Assembly (NCBI GenBank): GCA_900770445.1
Contig: CAAGKO010000048.1
Coordinates: 1-7,499, forward strand
DNA from: an uncultured Oribacterium sp.
GTDB lineage: Bacteria > Bacillota > Clostridia > Lachnospirales > Lachnospiraceae
DNA: 7,499 bases
Direction: 5' to 3'
Both the position numbers and the translations under genes were made by a program. Positions 7,212 to 7,499 of this stretch are shown here, piece by piece. The notes beneath the pieces are model-generated. The model searched no databases, was not told the origin of the DNA, and saw only the letters and a list, made by a program, of their open reading frames with translations. The first letter of the stretch is position 1; each line of letters begins with the position of its first letter.

Positions 7212-7239
7212 CCCCGGTGGAGCTTCGGCTTCACCGGGG
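7212..7239. terminator. Strong 12-bp hairpin with UUCG loop, possible terminator
   Basis: Bases 7212-7223 pair with 7228-7239 (11 Watson-Crick pairs plus one G-U) around a TTCG loop closed by C-G, the especially stable tetraloop. Neither side has a good T tract: the plus-strand side continues TCTCCTCATTT and the minus-strand side CAATTATG. It may be a weak intrinsic terminator on the plus strand, or a transcript-end or processing stem for RNA coming from the intron side. Confidence 0.4.
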
Positions 7240-7386
7240 TCTCCTCATTTCAGACGGAACGCTGAGCAGATCATGCTCTGCTGCTGTGATTGCAGGAGGC
7301 GAGTTACAGCGCCCGGCATCGCCCATTGCCCTCCGCCGAAAAACGCCGGATACTCCATATTCTGTCGAAGCATCCTTGTAGAGCGA
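7240..7386. other. Sequence downstream of the intron end (presumed 3' exon), no recognised gene
   Basis: If the intron ends near 7387, this is its minus-strand 3' exon. Two short minus-strand frames cross it: one of 42 codons (7373-7245, beginning MLRQNMEYPAFFGGG) and one of 62 codons (7419-7231) that begins inside intron domain VI. Neither resembles a family I know. The 42-codon frame has only an AAGG touching its ATG. It ends just before the UUCG hairpin, so a small gene or the tail of an interrupted gene remains possible but weakly supported. Confidence 0.4.
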
Positions 7387-7499
7387 GTAGGAGGCGGTGA
7401 CTAGCCGCCGTCCTCTCACACCACCGTGCGTACCGTTCGGTACACGGCGGTTTCAACAGTTGACGTGCATAGACTGATAAGCTGTGGCAAGATCATAAA
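7387..7499 (-). mobile_element. Group II intron, 3' end (domains V and VI), truncated by the window edge
   Basis: Read on the minus strand, the segment contains a domain V hairpin (7451-7420), then GTGAGAGG and a domain VI-like hairpin built from GAGGACGGCGG and CACCGCCTC around CTAGT (about 7415-7391), with an adenosine near 7398 as a possible branch point. The run ends in CCTCCTAC, fitting the A-pyrimidine end of group II introns, which places the 3' splice site at about 7387. Domains I-IV and any encoded reverse transcriptase/maturase would lie beyond 7499. Only 48 bases precede domain V, and no maturase residues can be assigned. Such introns are self-splicing ribozymes that move by retrohoming. 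Whether this copy is full length or a 3' fragment cannot be decided here. Confidence 0.85.
7420..7451 (-). ncRNA. Group II intron domain V (catalytic hairpin)
   Basis: The 32-base hairpin has a 9-bp lower stem (ACCGCCGTG with CACGGTGGT), a 4-bp upper stem (TACC with GGTA), a GAAC tetraloop and a two-base CG bulge on the 3' side. This is the conserved domain V layout that binds the catalytic metals. The G-U wobble in the lower stem puts the catalytic triad at CGC rather than the more common AGC. The fold looks complete and undamaged. Confidence 0.85.

Noticed and set aside
7453..7499. C-terminal end of an intron-encoded maturase (frame ending YDLATAYQSMHVNC)
   Set aside because: Its stop would lie two bases before domain V, which is too close, and the residues do not match a maturase tail I recognise; the bases are better read as intron RNA.

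Overview
The window looks like a piece of a Clostridia genome (Bacillota), most likely Lachnospiraceae. The reasons are the gene families (a CBS/DRTGG-type family II pyrophosphatase, a TetM/EF-G-like GTPase with a C-terminal NYN domain, a YesM-type kinase with its regulator), the strong AGGAGG-like ribosome binding sites, and the compact gene packing. This placement is an inference from gene content; no ribosomal RNA or marker gene is present. Every supported gene lies on the minus strand, so transcription runs from high to low coordinates. The left edge is artificial: bases 1-19 match the 3' end of the Illumina TruSeq read-2 adapter.

In the order of transcription (right to left): 7499-7387 carries the 3' end of a group II intron (domains V and VI), whose body and any reverse transcriptase lie beyond the window. 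7386-7047 has no convincing gene but holds a 12-bp UUCG-capped hairpin and an AT-rich stretch. About 7041-6791 is a near-continuous 250-base imperfect palindrome with four long paired blocks and a plausible sigma-A promoter placed exactly at its minus-strand edge. It is read here as a candidate structured non-coding RNA, with a MITE-like inverted-repeat element as the alternative. A separate promoter at 6746-6718 appears to serve the pyrophosphatase gene.

The gene block then runs: CBS-domain manganese-dependent pyrophosphatase (6684-4966); a shikimate-kinase-like P-loop kinase lacking a key substrate arginine (4827-4303); an EF-G/TetM-like translational GTPase fused to a YacP/Rae1-like NYN ribonuclease domain (4192-1559); a YesM/LytS-type sensor histidine kinase (1566-82) whose start overlaps the GTPase stop by 8 bases; and the first 11 codons of a response regulator (52-20). 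The last three are tightly packed and very probably co-transcribed. They link a predicted ribosome-acting GTPase/nuclease to a two-component system. The most interesting items are the GTPase-NYN fusion, the palindromic RNA candidate with its mutually exclusive helices, and the intron end.
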